From positions 868,001 through 932,000 of the forward strand of contig NZ_FOUX01000001.1 of NCBI RefSeq assembly GCF_900114995.1: DNA of 64,000 nt, written 5' to 3'. Below are positions 55,852 through 64,000 of the stretch, one piece after another. How positions within the stretch are numbered: the first letter of the stretch is position 1; each line of letters begins with the position of its first letter. Made by a program: the position numbers and the translations under genes. Source of the stretch: Chitinophaga sp. YR627. Its GTDB lineage: Bacteria; Bacteroidota; Bacteroidia; Chitinophagales; Chitinophagaceae. The notes beneath the pieces were generated by a model. It was not told the DNA's origin, ran no database searches, and saw only the letters and a list, made by a program, of their open reading frames with translations.

Positions 55852-56889
55852 ATGTTTAAAGATAAATGCCTGCTTATTACCGGTGGTACGGGTTCCTTTG
55901 GAAACGCTGTACTTAAAAGGTTTTTACCTACTGATATCCGGGAGATCAGAATCTTCAGCCGTGATGAGAAAAAGCAGGACGATATGCGTAACCTGCTGCG
56001 TAGCGATAAGGTGAAATTCTTTATGGGAGACGTACGCGACTACCGTAGTATTGATAACGCCATGGACGGCGTAGATTATGTATTCCATGCCGCTGCTTTG
56101 AAACAGGTACCTTCCTGCGAATTCTATCCCATGGAGGCCGTGCGTACAAACGTACTGGGGACGGAAAATGTGGTAGAAGCAGCGATAAAACATAAGATTG
56201 AAAAGTTGATCTGTCTGGGTACAGACAAGGCAGTATATCCCATCAATGCCATGGGTATTTCCAAAGCGATGATGGAAAAGGTGGCGATTTCCAAAGCGAG
56301 ATTGCATAACCAACCATTGATCACCTGTACCCGTTACGGCAACGTAATGGCGAGCAGAGGATCGGTGATCCCGCTGTTCATTTCGCAGATCAGGGCGGGT
56401 TTGCCACTGACCATTACCGATCCGAAAATGACGCGTTTTATGATGTCGCTGGATAATGCGGTGGAGCTGGTACTGTTTGCCTATAAGAACGCCAATCCCG
56501 GCGATATTTTTGTACAAAAGGCGCCAGCAGCTACTATTGGGCAACTGGCCAGTGTACTGATAGACATGTTTGAATCCAGGAGTGAGATCAATATTATTGG
56601 TACCCGTCACGGGGAGAAACTCTATGAAACACTGCTGACCCGCGAAGAATTTGGTAAGGCAGAAGATATGGGTGAGTTTTATCGCATTGCGGCGGATGAC
56701 AGGGACCTCAATTATGCGAAATACTTCTCCGAAGGTAACGAGCGGATTGCAGAAGCACAGGATTATCATTCGCACAACACCTACCGTCTCTCAGACGATG
56801 AGCTGCGTAACATGCTGCTGAAACTGGATTATGTACAGGAACAATTAAGTAATAGTCATGTCGGAGAAGGTGAATTATATAAAGGGTAA
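55852..56889 (+). CDS. fnlA: UDP-GlcNAc 4,6-dehydratase/5-epimerase (CapE/FnlA/WbjB)
   Basis: The 345-aa soluble SDR has GGTGSFGNAVLKRFL, IFSRDEKKQDDMR, and the catalytic region LGTDKAVYPINAMGISKAMMEK, with Met in the usual Tyr position as in CapE. It dehydrates and C5-epimerises UDP-GlcNAc, the first step to UDP-L-FucNAc. Neighbouring cupin, CapF and CapG homologues complete the pathway. It overlaps the cupin gene by 32 bp. Confidence 0.92.
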   Translation: MFKDKCLLITGGTGSFGNAVLKRFLPTDIREIRIFSRDEKKQDDMRNLLRSDKVKFFMGDVRDYRSIDNAMDGVDYVFHAAALKQVPSCEFYPMEAVRTNVLGTENVVEAAIKHKIEKLICLGTDKAVYPINAMGISKAMMEKVAISKARLHNQPLITCTRYGNVMASRGSVIPLFISQIRAGLPLTITDPKMTRFMMSLDNAVELVLFAYKNANPGDIFVQKAPAATIGQLASVLIDMFESRSEINIIGTRHGEKLYETLLTREEFGKAEDMGEFYRIAADDRDLNYAKYFSEGNERIAEAQDYHSHNTYRLSDDELRNMLLKLDYVQEQLSNSHVGEGELYKG

Positions 56890-57316
56890 CCAGTTCAGCG
56901 ACCACCGGGGTACCTTGCAATTCGTGAACGACTTTACCTTTCCTGATGTAAGGCGTTTTTATCAGATCACTCATCCTGATGAGCGTGTGATCCGCGCCTG
57001 GCAGGGACACAAGGTTGAAGAAAAGTTCTTTTATGTGGTAAAAGGACGATTTGTGATCGCCTGGGTAGAAGTGGATGACTGGGAACAGCCATCACCCGAT
57101 CTGCCGGCAGAACATGTCATACTCGAAGAAGGAACGCCGGCGGTATTACATATCCCCGCTGGTTACGCCAATGGCATTAAAGCATTGGAGCCCGGATCTG
57201 TGCTGATGGTTTATTCAAATCTTAACCTGGAAGCATCTGCTGCTGACCGCTGGTCATTTGATCAGCACTTATGGTTTGACTGGCAGCAGGCAACAGCTCA
57301 TATCACTATTGCATGA
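56858..57316 (+). CDS. Cupin sugar epimerase/isomerase-like protein
   Basis: The 152-aa product is a single RmlC-like cupin: HRGTLQFVND start, AWQGHKVEEKFFYVVKGRFVIAW core, VLHIPAGYANGIKAL end. It sits between the FnlA- and FnlB-like genes with 32-bp and 4-bp overlaps. Possible roles are a 3-epimerase or 3,4-ketoisomerase acting on the FnlA product, or a helper replacing part of FnlB. It is not part of the standard three-gene FucNAc set. Confidence 0.75.
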   Translation: MSEKVNYIKGNQFSDHRGTLQFVNDFTFPDVRRFYQITHPDERVIRAWQGHKVEEKFFYVVKGRFVIAWVEVDDWEQPSPDLPAEHVILEEGTPAVLHIPAGYANGIKALEPGSVLMVYSNLNLEASAADRWSFDQHLWFDWQQATAHITIA

Positions 57317-58431
57317 AAAGAATCGGTATTACAGGACAGTATGGATTTATCGGAAGCTATCTGTTCAACAGGATCAGTTTGCGGAAAGAAGAATTTGCAT
57401 TGGTCCCTTTTAAGCGGGAATATTTCGAAAATGCCGGTGAACTGGCAAACTGGGTGTCACAGTGTGACGTGATCGTTCACCTGGCAGCTATGAACCGTCA
57501 CCCTGATCCGCAGGTGGTACATGATACGAATGTAGAACTGACGATAAAACTGCTGGAAGCCCTGAAATCGACACAGGCGGCGCCGCAGGTGATCTTTTCT
57601 TCTTCCACACAGGAGGAAAGGGAGAATCCCTACGGACAATCGAAAAGACAGGGCAGGGAGTTGCTGCGCGAATGGGCGGCGGAAATCCATGCACCGTTTA
57701 CGGGGATGGTTATTCCTAACGTATTCGGGCCTTTTGGGAAGCCTTTTTATAATTCGGTGGTTGCTACCTTCTGTCACCAGTTATGTAACGGAGAACAGCC
57801 GCATATTGATAATGACGGACAGCTGAAACTGATCTATGTCGATGAACTGGCCGATCATATCATCACGGGCATCAGAGAGGCAAAAAATGACCCTTTATGG
57901 TTGGTGCCGCATACCACGGAATGTTATGTCAGCGAGATACTGGAGAAACTGGAATCTTACCGGGATCTTTACCTGGAAGAGGGGATCTTCCCGGCATTAC
58001 CGGATAAATTCAGTGTACAGCTGTTTAATACCTTCCGCAGCTTTATTGATCATGCATCCTATTTTCCTTATAAACTGAAACAACATGCCGATAACAGAGG
58101 GGTATTCGTGGAAATGGTGAAACTCCAGCAGGGCGGACAGGTATCGTTTTCAACGACGGTACCGGAGATCACCCGGGGCAATCATTTTCATACCCGTAAG
58201 ATCGAGCGTTTCCTGGTCATCAGGGGAAAGGCAGTGATAGAGTTGCGGCAATACAATACGGATAAGGTGCTGAGTTTTGCGCTGGATGGGGATACCCCTT
58301 CTTATGTGGACATGCCGGTATGGTATACGCATAATATCAAAAATGTGGGAGAGGAAGAGCTGTACACCGTATTCTGGATCAATGAGTTTTTTGATCCGCA
58401 GGACCCTGATACCTATTTTGAAGTCGTTTAA
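57313..58431 (+). CDS. fnlB: Bifunctional UDP-sugar epimerase/reductase (CapF/FnlB/WbjC)
   Basis: The 372-aa protein fuses an N-terminal SDR ([18 protein letters not shown], with [12 protein letters not shown] as the YxxxK site) to a C-terminal cupin (about residues 255-372: [20 protein letters not shown] ... [38 protein letters not shown] end). This two-domain shape is specific to CapF: cupin 3-epimerisation followed by 4-keto reduction, giving UDP-L-TalNAc-type sugar on the way to UDP-L-FucNAc. Confidence 0.93.
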   Translation: MKRIGITGQYGFIGSYLFNRISLRKEEFALVPFKREYFENAGELANWVSQCDVIVHLAAMNRHPDPQVVHDTNVELTIKLLEALKSTQAAPQVIFSSSTQEERENPYGQSKRQGRELLREWAAEIHAPFTGMVIPNVFGPFGKPFYNSVVATFCHQLCNGEQPHIDNDGQLKLIYVDELADHIITGIREAKNDPLWLVPHTTECYVSEILEKLESYRDLYLEEGIFPALPDKFSVQLFNTFRSFIDHASYFPYKLKQHADNRGVFVEMVKLQQGGQVSFSTTVPEITRGNHFHTRKIERFLVIRGKAVIELRQYNTDKVLSFALDGDTPSYVDMPVWYTHNIKNVGEEELYTVFWINEFFDPQDPDTYFEVV

Positions 58432-58454
58432 AAAGCATCGCGTATAAACCAGTT

Positions 58455-59606
58455 ATGAGTAACACAATGAAGAAACTGAAAGTACTGACTGTTGTAGGAA
58501 CCCGCCCGGAAATTATACGTTTGGCCAGAGTACTGGCGAAACTGGATGAATCTGAAGCTATCGAACATGTGCTGGTGCATACGGGACAAAATTATGATTA
58601 TGAGCTGAACCAGATCTTCTTTGAAGACCTGGGATTGCGTAAGCCTGACCACTTCCTGGAAGCGGCAGGTAAGACGGCCTCGGAGACGATCGGGCAGATC
58701 CTTATTAAGATCGACCCGGTGCTGGAAGCAGAACAGCCGGACGCCTTTCTTGTACTGGGCGATACCAATAGCTGTCTTTGCGCCATTCCGGCCAAGAAAA
58801 GAAGGATACCGATCTTTCACATGGAAGCGGGCAACCGTTGCTTTGATCAACGCGTACCTGAAGAGACGAACCGGAAGATCGTAGATCATATCAGCGATAT
58901 CAACCTGACTTATTCCGACATCGCAAGAGAGTACCTGCTCAGGGAAGGACTGCCACCAGACAGGGTGATAAAAACGGGTAGTCCGATGTATGAGGTACTG
59001 CATTACTATCTGCCTAAAGTAAAACAATCAGGTATACTGACTACCCTGGAGTTGCAGGAACAGCAATACTTTGTGGTGTCTGCACACAGGGAAGAGAATA
59101 TTAATTCAGACAGGAATTTCGATCACCTTGTGACGACGTTAAATGGTATTGCAAAGCAGTTTGGGTACCCGGTGATCGTCTCTGCACATCCGCGTACCAG
59201 GAAGATGATCGACGCAAAAGGCGTGACATTTGATCCCCTGGTGAAGCTGATGAAGCCGATGGGCCTGAGTGATTATATCGCTTTGCAGTTACATGCAAAG
59301 GCGGTGCTGTCAGATAGTGGTACGATATCCGAAGAGTCGTCTATCCTGAACTTTCCGGCATTGAATATAAGAGAGGCGCATGAGCGTCCTGAGGCAATGG
59401 AAGAGGCTTCTGTAATGATGGTAGGGCTGAATCCGGAGCGTATCATGCAGGGACTGGCACAGTTAGCATCACAGAAAAGAGGGGAGGAACGCACATTGCG
59501 GGAAGTAGGGGATTATAGTATGCCAAATGTATCGGATAAAGTAGTGAGAATTATACTGTCTTATACTGATTATGTAAACAGGGTTGTATGGAGCAAAAAT
59601 CAATGA
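58455..59606 (+). CDS. fnlC: UDP-L-FucNAc synthase, 2-epimerase (CapG/FnlC/WbjD)
   Basis: The 383-aa WecB-fold epimerase has [51 protein letters not shown], and [20 protein letters not shown], the latter two diagnostic of the CapG/FnlC branch. It inverts C2 to yield UDP-L-FucNAc, the last step of this set. The alternative ATG at 58467 (MKKLKVL) is also possible. The gap to the glycosyltransferase is 1 bp. Confidence 0.92.
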   Translation: MSNTMKKLKVLTVVGTRPEIIRLARVLAKLDESEAIEHVLVHTGQNYDYELNQIFFEDLGLRKPDHFLEAAGKTASETIGQILIKIDPVLEAEQPDAFLVLGDTNSCLCAIPAKKRRIPIFHMEAGNRCFDQRVPEETNRKIVDHISDINLTYSDIAREYLLREGLPPDRVIKTGSPMYEVLHYYLPKVKQSGILTTLELQEQQYFVVSAHREENINSDRNFDHLVTTLNGIAKQFGYPVIVSAHPRTRKMIDAKGVTFDPLVKLMKPMGLSDYIALQLHAKAVLSDSGTISEESSILNFPALNIREAHERPEAMEEASVMMVGLNPERIMQGLAQLASQKRGEERTLREVGDYSMPNVSDKVVRIILSYTDYVNRVVWSKNQ

Positions 59607-59607
59607 T

Positions 59608-60831
59608 ATGACCAGGGAAAAAACATTTTGGGTGGTAACGGAATTGTTTTTTCCGGAAGAGACTTCTACTGCTTATATCATGACCAAGATCAGTGAGCAG
59701 GTAGCGGGGAAACGCAAGGTACATGTGCTTTGCGGACCAGCTGCTTACCAGCAGTCTAAGATAATGGCAGATGCCCATCGGCTGGAGAATATAGAGATCA
59801 CCCGGGTAGAGGCGGGCAACCTCAATAAAGATAAGCTATTGCAGAGAGCCTTGCGGCTGGTGCTGATCAGTCTGCGGTTGGCAGTAGCCTTATTCCGTAA
59901 AGCAAAAAAGGGAGATGACGTATTGCTGGTGACGAATCCGGCGCCGCTGTTGCTACTGGCGGCACGTATCTGTCGCTGGAAAGGCTTACGTTGTTATACC
60001 ATTGTACATGATGTGTTTCCGGAGAACCTGGTAGTAGCGAAACTGGTAAAGCCGGGGAGTCTGCCTTACCGGTTCCTGAAAAGCATATTTAACACTGCAT
60101 ATAGTCGTATGACGGTGTTATTGGTGTTGGGCAGGGATATGAAGGCCCTGTTCGAAGAAAAGATGGCGAAATATGCGCGCAGGCCATTGATCCATATTAT
60201 TGAGAACTGGGCGGATATCGAGATTATCAGTCCGGAGACAAAAACGGATAACGGACTCGTACAGGACCTGCACATCGGAGAGAAGATCATCTTTCAGTTT
60301 GCCGGTAATCTTGGGCGTGTACAAGGCTTACAGGAGCTTTTCGCTATTATAAAAGAAGTGCGGAATCCTTTGCTGCATTTTATGTTTATTGGTGAAGGTG
60401 CGTCTAAGAAAGAATTACAGGTTTATGTGGAAGCACATCAGCTGACGAATGTAAGCATCCTGGATTCTTTTCCAAGGAGCAAACAGCAACATTTCCTGAA
60501 TGCGTCAGATATTGGTATTGTGTCGTTGCAGAATGGAATGGTCGGTCTGGGTGTACCCTCCAAATCTTATAATATTCTGGCGGCAGGTAAGCCGATACTC
60601 TATATCGGCGACCGTAGCGGAGAAATAGGGCAGATGGTGGAAGAGCATGGGGTAGGCTGGTGTTTTCAGTTGACCGACAATGAAGGGTTGCTGCGCTTCT
60701 TTAATAGCTTTTCTATGGCATCTGTGGCTGAGCTGGAAGCGAAAGGCTTACGTGCCCGGAGTCTGGCGGTAAATGTATATTCCAAAGAGCGTATCCTGGA
60801 CAAGTATGCACAAATACTCACGGTATCATGA
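59608..60831 (+). CDS. wbuB: GT4 glycosyltransferase, WbuB-like (probable L-FucNAc transferase)
   Basis: The ATG at 59608 (MTREKTFWVVTELFFPEETS) is chosen over a TTG upstream. The ~407-aa GT-B protein carries the N-terminal 'TELFFPEETSTAYIMTKI' phrase and the C-terminal GIVSLQNGMVGLGVPSKSYN site typical of WbuB/WcaI-like transferases. WbuB lies next to the fnl genes in known O-antigen clusters and is thought to transfer L-FucNAc; the same neighbourhood here supports that assignment. It overlaps the next gene by ATGA. Confidence 0.82.
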   Translation: MTREKTFWVVTELFFPEETSTAYIMTKISEQVAGKRKVHVLCGPAAYQQSKIMADAHRLENIEITRVEAGNLNKDKLLQRALRLVLISLRLAVALFRKAKKGDDVLLVTNPAPLLLLAARICRWKGLRCYTIVHDVFPENLVVAKLVKPGSLPYRFLKSIFNTAYSRMTVLLVLGRDMKALFEEKMAKYARRPLIHIIENWADIEIISPETKTDNGLVQDLHIGEKIIFQFAGNLGRVQGLQELFAIIKEVRNPLLHFMFIGEGASKKELQVYVEAHQLTNVSILDSFPRSKQQHFLNASDIGIVSLQNGMVGLGVPSKSYNILAAGKPILYIGDRSGEIGQMVEEHGVGWCFQLTDNEGLLRFFNSFSMASVAELEAKGLRARSLAVNVYSKERILDKYAQILTVS

Positions 60832-61751
60832 AAACATCTTTGCTATTAACCGGGGCATCCGGTTTTCTGGGCACGGAGATCCTGCATACACTACGATCTG
60901 CATACGATATAACAACGATAGGCCGTAATGGCGCTGAATACGGTCAGACGAGTCATGTGAAGATGGATCTTTCCAGAGAGAAATCAAAAGAACTGCCGGC
61001 ATGTGAAGTAGTGGTGCATTGTGCCGGAAAGGCACATGTTGTACCTGCATCGCCGGAAGAGGCAGACGAGTTTTATAAAGTGAATTTATATGGCACAGTG
61101 CATCTGTGCGAGTCATTAGAGGCCTCGGATGCCATTCCCGTTTATTTTGTGTTTATCAGTACGGTTGCGGTGTATGGGGTGGATGAGGGCGTATTGATCA
61201 ATGAGCAGCATGCACTGAATGGCGATACGCCTTATGCGAGGAGTAAGATCCAGGCAGAGCATTATCTGACCGAATGGTGTGGCCAGCGGGATGTGCAGTT
61301 ACTGATATTACGGTTGCCGCTGATTGCTGGTCCGGAGCCACCAGGTAACCTGGGCGCCATGATACGCGGCATTTCTTCCGGCAGGTACCTGAGCATTGGC
61401 GAAGCGGCTGCCCGCAAGAGCGTGGTATGGGCAGGAGATGTGGCGGCGGTAATACCTTTAGCGATGAAGGAAGGAGGGGTGTATAATCTGACAGATGGAT
61501 ATCATCCAAGTTTCAGAGAGCTGGAAACCTGTATCGCGACGGCGCTCAGGAAAAAGACGCCTTCGGCGATACCGATGGGGATTGCGAAGATGATTGCCGG
61601 CGTGGGTAATCTGCTTGGAAAGCGGGCGCCGGTCAACAGTGATAAACTACGTAAAATTACTTCCACACTGACCTTTGACGACGGGAAAGCAAGGCGTGCA
61701 TTCAACTGGCAGCCTTCCCGGGTTATTGACAAGTTATCGTCTGTATTATGA
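60828..61751 (+). CDS. NAD-dependent sugar 4-reductase/epimerase (WbpV-like)
   Basis: The 307-aa SDR has LTGASGFLGTEIL, the HCAGKAHVV motif, STVAVYG and the catalytic Y-A-R-S-K in DTPYARSKIQAE. This short type is coupled to a WecA/WbpL-type transferase in O-antigen clusters, where it reduces UDP-4-keto-6-deoxy-GlcNAc to UDP-D-QuiNAc or D-FucNAc. Here the keto sugar would come from the WbpM-like enzyme at 38782. ATGA overlaps on both sides. Confidence 0.8.
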   Translation: MKTSLLLTGASGFLGTEILHTLRSAYDITTIGRNGAEYGQTSHVKMDLSREKSKELPACEVVVHCAGKAHVVPASPEEADEFYKVNLYGTVHLCESLEASDAIPVYFVFISTVAVYGVDEGVLINEQHALNGDTPYARSKIQAEHYLTEWCGQRDVQLLILRLPLIAGPEPPGNLGAMIRGISSGRYLSIGEAAARKSVVWAGDVAAVIPLAMKEGGVYNLTDGYHPSFRELETCIATALRKKTPSAIPMGIAKMIAGVGNLLGKRAPVNSDKLRKITSTLTFDDGKARRAFNWQPSRVIDKLSSVL

Positions 61752-62713
61752 TGTATTTAGCAGTTGCTATATTATTTTTTGTGTTATTACCTGTTTATTT
61801 CAGGATAGCGGACAGGTATAATATTATTGACAAGCCCAACGAACGGAGTTCGCATAAGAATGTCACCATCAGGGGCGGGGGGATTGTATTTATTATGGCG
61901 GCACTGGTGGTGCTGTGCACGCATTTTACGGCTTTCTGGCTGCCGGTAACGGGCATTCTGGTCATCGGACTGATAAGTTTCCTGGATGATATTTATACGT
62001 TGCCCAATAAGGTGCGGCTATTGTTTCATATGGTGGCGGTGACGTTGCTGTTTCTGTATCTGCATGTGATGGCTTTACCGATACTGGTGATCGTTCCTTT
62101 GTATATACTGGTGATCGGTATTATCAATGCCTACAATTTTATGGATGGTATTAATGGTATTACAGGACTGTATAGTCTGGTGATATTGGCGGGTCTGCAG
62201 TATGTAAACGTATATCAGCTGCCGTTCATTGAAGCAGATATGATATGGATTCCGATGATCGCCTGTGCGGTGTTTTTGTTTTTTAACTTCCGTGTGAAAG
62301 CGGTTTGTTTTGCAGGCGACGTGGGCAGTGTAACGATCGCTTTCTGGATTGTGGCATTGTTGCTGGATCTGATCCTCACTACAGGCAACTGGATGTATAT
62401 ATTGTTCCTCGGTGTATATGGCGTTGACTCCATTCTTACGATCATACACAGACTGATTTTACAACAAAATATTTTTAAAGCACACCGGCTGCATTTCTAT
62501 CAGATACTGGTGAACGAACAAAAAATCCCGCACTTGGTAGTGTCGGCTGCTTATGCGCTGGTACAGACTTTAATAATTGTGATGTTGCTGAACACATCCG
62601 GAGATATTCATCAGAACTGGCTAAGGGGGCTGTTGATCTTGCTGCCACTGGTATTGATTTATATTGGCTTTAAGGGAAGATTGATGCAGCCACGTTTAAA
62701 CGGCAATAAATGA
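61748..62713 (+). CDS. Polyprenyl-phosphate sugar-1-phosphate transferase (WecA/WbpL-like)
   Basis: The 321-aa protein has about 10 membrane helices and the MraY/WecA landmarks: DKPNERSSHKNVTIRGGGIV, LDDIYTLPNKVRLLFH (the Asp-Asp site), NAYNFMDGINGITGL, FAGDVGSVTIAF, and HRLILQQNIFKAHRLHFYQ (C-terminal His motif). It starts the repeat unit by moving a sugar-1-phosphate, probably the 6-deoxy HexNAc made by the preceding reductase, onto undecaprenyl phosphate. Confidence 0.9.
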   Translation: MMYLAVAILFFVLLPVYFRIADRYNIIDKPNERSSHKNVTIRGGGIVFIMAALVVLCTHFTAFWLPVTGILVIGLISFLDDIYTLPNKVRLLFHMVAVTLLFLYLHVMALPILVIVPLYILVIGIINAYNFMDGINGITGLYSLVILAGLQYVNVYQLPFIEADMIWIPMIACAVFLFFNFRVKAVCFAGDVGSVTIAFWIVALLLDLILTTGNWMYILFLGVYGVDSILTIIHRLILQQNIFKAHRLHFYQILVNEQKIPHLVVSAAYALVQTLIIVMLLNTSGDIHQNWLRGLLILLPLVLIYIGFKGRLMQPRLNGNK

Positions 62714-63255
62714 AGGCTTGTCTTATCTATGGCAAGGGAGGCCATGCATTGACCATAGAAGCGTTAGCAAGGAAAAGTGATTATGAAATAGTCGCGTTTT
62801 TTGATGATAATGCAGATGTGAATGACAGGTACAGGGGCAGGGAGGTATTGAGGTATGAAACTGCATTGATGAGGGAGTATCCGCTTTTTATCGCGATCGG
62901 CAACAATGTAGTCAGAAAAAAAATTGTTTCATTCGTAGCACATAAATATTGTACATTTATTGACAACACTGCTTTTATCACCCAGGATGTGCGTATCGGA
63001 GAAGGTACAGTAGTAATGCCCGGCGCAATTGTACAGGCAGGCGCAGATATAGGACGGCATGTTATCCTCAACATTGGTTGTGCCGTAGATCACGAAGTTT
63101 CAATAGGCGATTTTGCACATATTGGTCCGAAATGTTACATCGGGGGCGGGGCCGTCATCGGCGAAGGCGCCACTATCGGCGCAGGATCGGTTATTATGAG
63201 AAATGCTAAAATAGCTGACTGGACGAATATTCCGCCTTTGAGTGTTATCACCTGA
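62710..63255 (+). CDS. Sugar O/N-acetyltransferase (PglD/NeuD-like)
   Basis: The 181-aa product has the PglD-type nucleotide-binding start (CLIYGKGGHALTIEALARKS ... AFFDDNADVNDRYRG) and a C-terminal left-handed beta helix (QDVRIGEGTVVMPGAIVQAG, then LNIGCAVDHEVSIGDFAHIGPK). It is shorter than the usual ~200-215 aa. It would acetylate a repeat-unit sugar. If it acts on a 4-amino sugar, an aminotransferase must lie beyond the window; none other than wbpE is seen here. Confidence 0.85.
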   Translation: MKACLIYGKGGHALTIEALARKSDYEIVAFFDDNADVNDRYRGREVLRYETALMREYPLFIAIGNNVVRKKIVSFVAHKYCTFIDNTAFITQDVRIGEGTVVMPGAIVQAGADIGRHVILNIGCAVDHEVSIGDFAHIGPKCYIGGGAVIGEGATIGAGSVIMRNAKIADWTNIPPLSVIT

Positions 63256-63298
63256 TGTAATAGTTTGTTTCCTCTTTAACTAATAGCTCAAAATAAAC

Positions 63299-64000
63299 AT
63301 GCAACCCTCATCAATTTTTAACCGGATCACTTCCAATGGAAAGTTTGTTCCCGAAGTAGACGGCTTACGTTTTATCGCAATATTTGCCGTTGTGATTGCT
63401 CATATCGATGGTTTTTTTGTTGACAAGGTGGAGGAGCTTTTACATCAGAAGGATAAATGGTTATCACTTTTTGATTATATGCTGCAGGGAGGTGGGATCG
63501 GTGTTTCGTTGTTTTTTGTCATCAGCGGTTATATACTTGGGCTGCCATTTGCCAATCAATACCTTGGCGATGGGAAAAAGGTGGTTTTGCGTTCATATTT
63601 TATCAGGAGACTGACACGTCTGGAGCCACCATATATGCTGTGTATGATCGGCCTTTTCTTCGTACTGGTATTTGTTCTGCATAAATACACGTTCAATGAC
63701 CTGCTACCGAGCCTGATGGCATCACTGACATATACGCACAACCTGTTCTGGGACAGATACACGTTACCACTTGTCAATGGAGTTGCCTGGAGTCTGGAAG
63801 TGGAAGTGCAGTTTTATATTATGGCGCCGCTGCTGGCCAGGTTGTTTTTATTACCTGCTGTAAAACGGAGAAGTATTATATTACTTATATGTGTGTTGAT
63901 GATCGTGGGGAGAAGCATTTATCAGTTGCCATGCCGTTCAATTCTGGATGCTATTCAATATTTCCTGACGGGCTTTTTGCTGGCGGATCTGAAGGTGACC
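63299..64000 (+). CDS. Membrane acyltransferase family 3, 3' end cut by window
   Basis: 234 codons are visible from ATG 63299 to the window end without a stop. The family start EVDGLRFIAIFAVVIAHID, the SLFFVISGYILGLPF helix, the RRLTRLEPPYML motif and WSLEVEVQFYIMAPLL are the hallmarks of acyltransferase_3. It O-acylates the polysaccharide or a lipid-linked intermediate in the inner membrane. It is probably the next gene of the same operon (44 bp after the PglD-like gene). Confidence 0.9.
   Translation, partial: MQPSSIFNRITSNGKFVPEVDGLRFIAIFAVVIAHIDGFFVDKVEELLHQKDKWLSLFDYMLQGGGIGVSLFFVISGYILGLPFANQYLGDGKKVVLRSYFIRRLTRLEPPYMLCMIGLFFVLVFVLHKYTFNDLLPSLMASLTYTHNLFWDRYTLPLVNGVAWSLEVEVQFYIMAPLLARLFLLPAVKRRSIILLICVLMIVGRSIYQLPCRSILDAIQYFLTGFLLADLKVT

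Noticed and set aside
55924..56775. Long minus-strand frame opposite fnlA
   Set aside because: Antisense shadow of the CapE/FnlA homologue, His/Arg-rich as expected for such shadows.
1..64000. CRISPR arrays, rRNA, intact tRNA genes, insertion sequences
   Set aside because: I saw no regularly spaced repeats, no cloverleaf-complete tRNA, no rRNA segment and no transposase-like frame with terminal inverted repeats.

Overview
The window looks like a chromosomal segment of a Bacteroidota bacterium, most likely a Chitinophaga-type member of the Chitinophagaceae. The grounds are Bacteroidota-style -33/-7 promoters (TTTG ... TAnnTTTG), the absence of Shine-Dalgarno boxes, giant Bacteroidota-type RHS proteins, a Wzc-like kinase with a Gly-Tyr tail, and many secreted proteins with a Q next to the predicted signal-peptide cleavage site. 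This assignment is an inference from sequence style, not from a marker gene.

Region by region. (a) 1-4.1 kb: the 3'-truncated end of a reductase/epimerase gene, a SUKH-like protein, a secreted unknown and a serine-hydrolase/TPR protein. (b) 4.1-26.9 kb: two divergent operons around a 0.88 kb leader/promoter region. The leftward operon encodes a predicted outer-membrane beta-barrel protein, a secreted Fn3-like protein and a small secreted protein. The rightward operon encodes three very large secreted proteins (2259, 553 and 2853 aa). Read in order they look like one Tc-BC/RHS-type shell split over three genes, ending in a C-terminal zinc-metallopeptidase-like toxin tip. A four-base overlap leads into a small gene with its own signal peptide, the likely immunity gene. 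(c) 26.9-31.6 kb: an AT-rich array of small, mostly acidic orphan proteins (probable immunity genes), mixed with an RHS-core remnant, broken toxin-tip-like fragments, a broken ankyrin gene and a tmRNA-3'-end-like scar. This is the classic debris downstream of a polymorphic toxin gene. (d) 31.6-38.1 kb: an Fe-dependent alcohol dehydrogenase with a 13-bp inverted repeat at its start, a secreted alpha/beta hydrolase, two small HTH-like genes facing an intergenic region with 21-bp-phased TATTTGA boxes, three paralogous small proteins around a LytTR regulator, and a zinc-ribbon protein. (e) 38.8-64 kb: one long exopolysaccharide/O-antigen-type cluster, all on the + strand, continuing past the window end.

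How the polysaccharide genes fit together. A membrane-bound 4,6-dehydratase, a Wza-like exporter and a Wzc-like kinase come first. A TviB-type dehydrogenase, WbpE, WbpD, WbpB and WbpI homologues then give a complete route to UDP-ManNAc(3NAc)A. Flippase, polymerase, two GT4 glycosyltransferases and a secreted beta-helix protein follow. CapE/FnlA, a cupin, CapF/FnlB and CapG/FnlC homologues give UDP-L-FucNAc, with a WbuB-like transferase next. A WbpV-like reductase and a WecA/WbpL-like polyprenyl-phosphate sugar-1-phosphate transferase would start the repeat unit on lipid. A PglD/NeuD-like and a membrane acyltransferase would decorate it.

The most novel part is the 4.1-31.6 kb block: a possible self-contained secreted RHS shell system with its own outer-membrane partner operon, a metallopeptidase tip, a periplasm-directed immunity protein and a long tail of spare cassettes.
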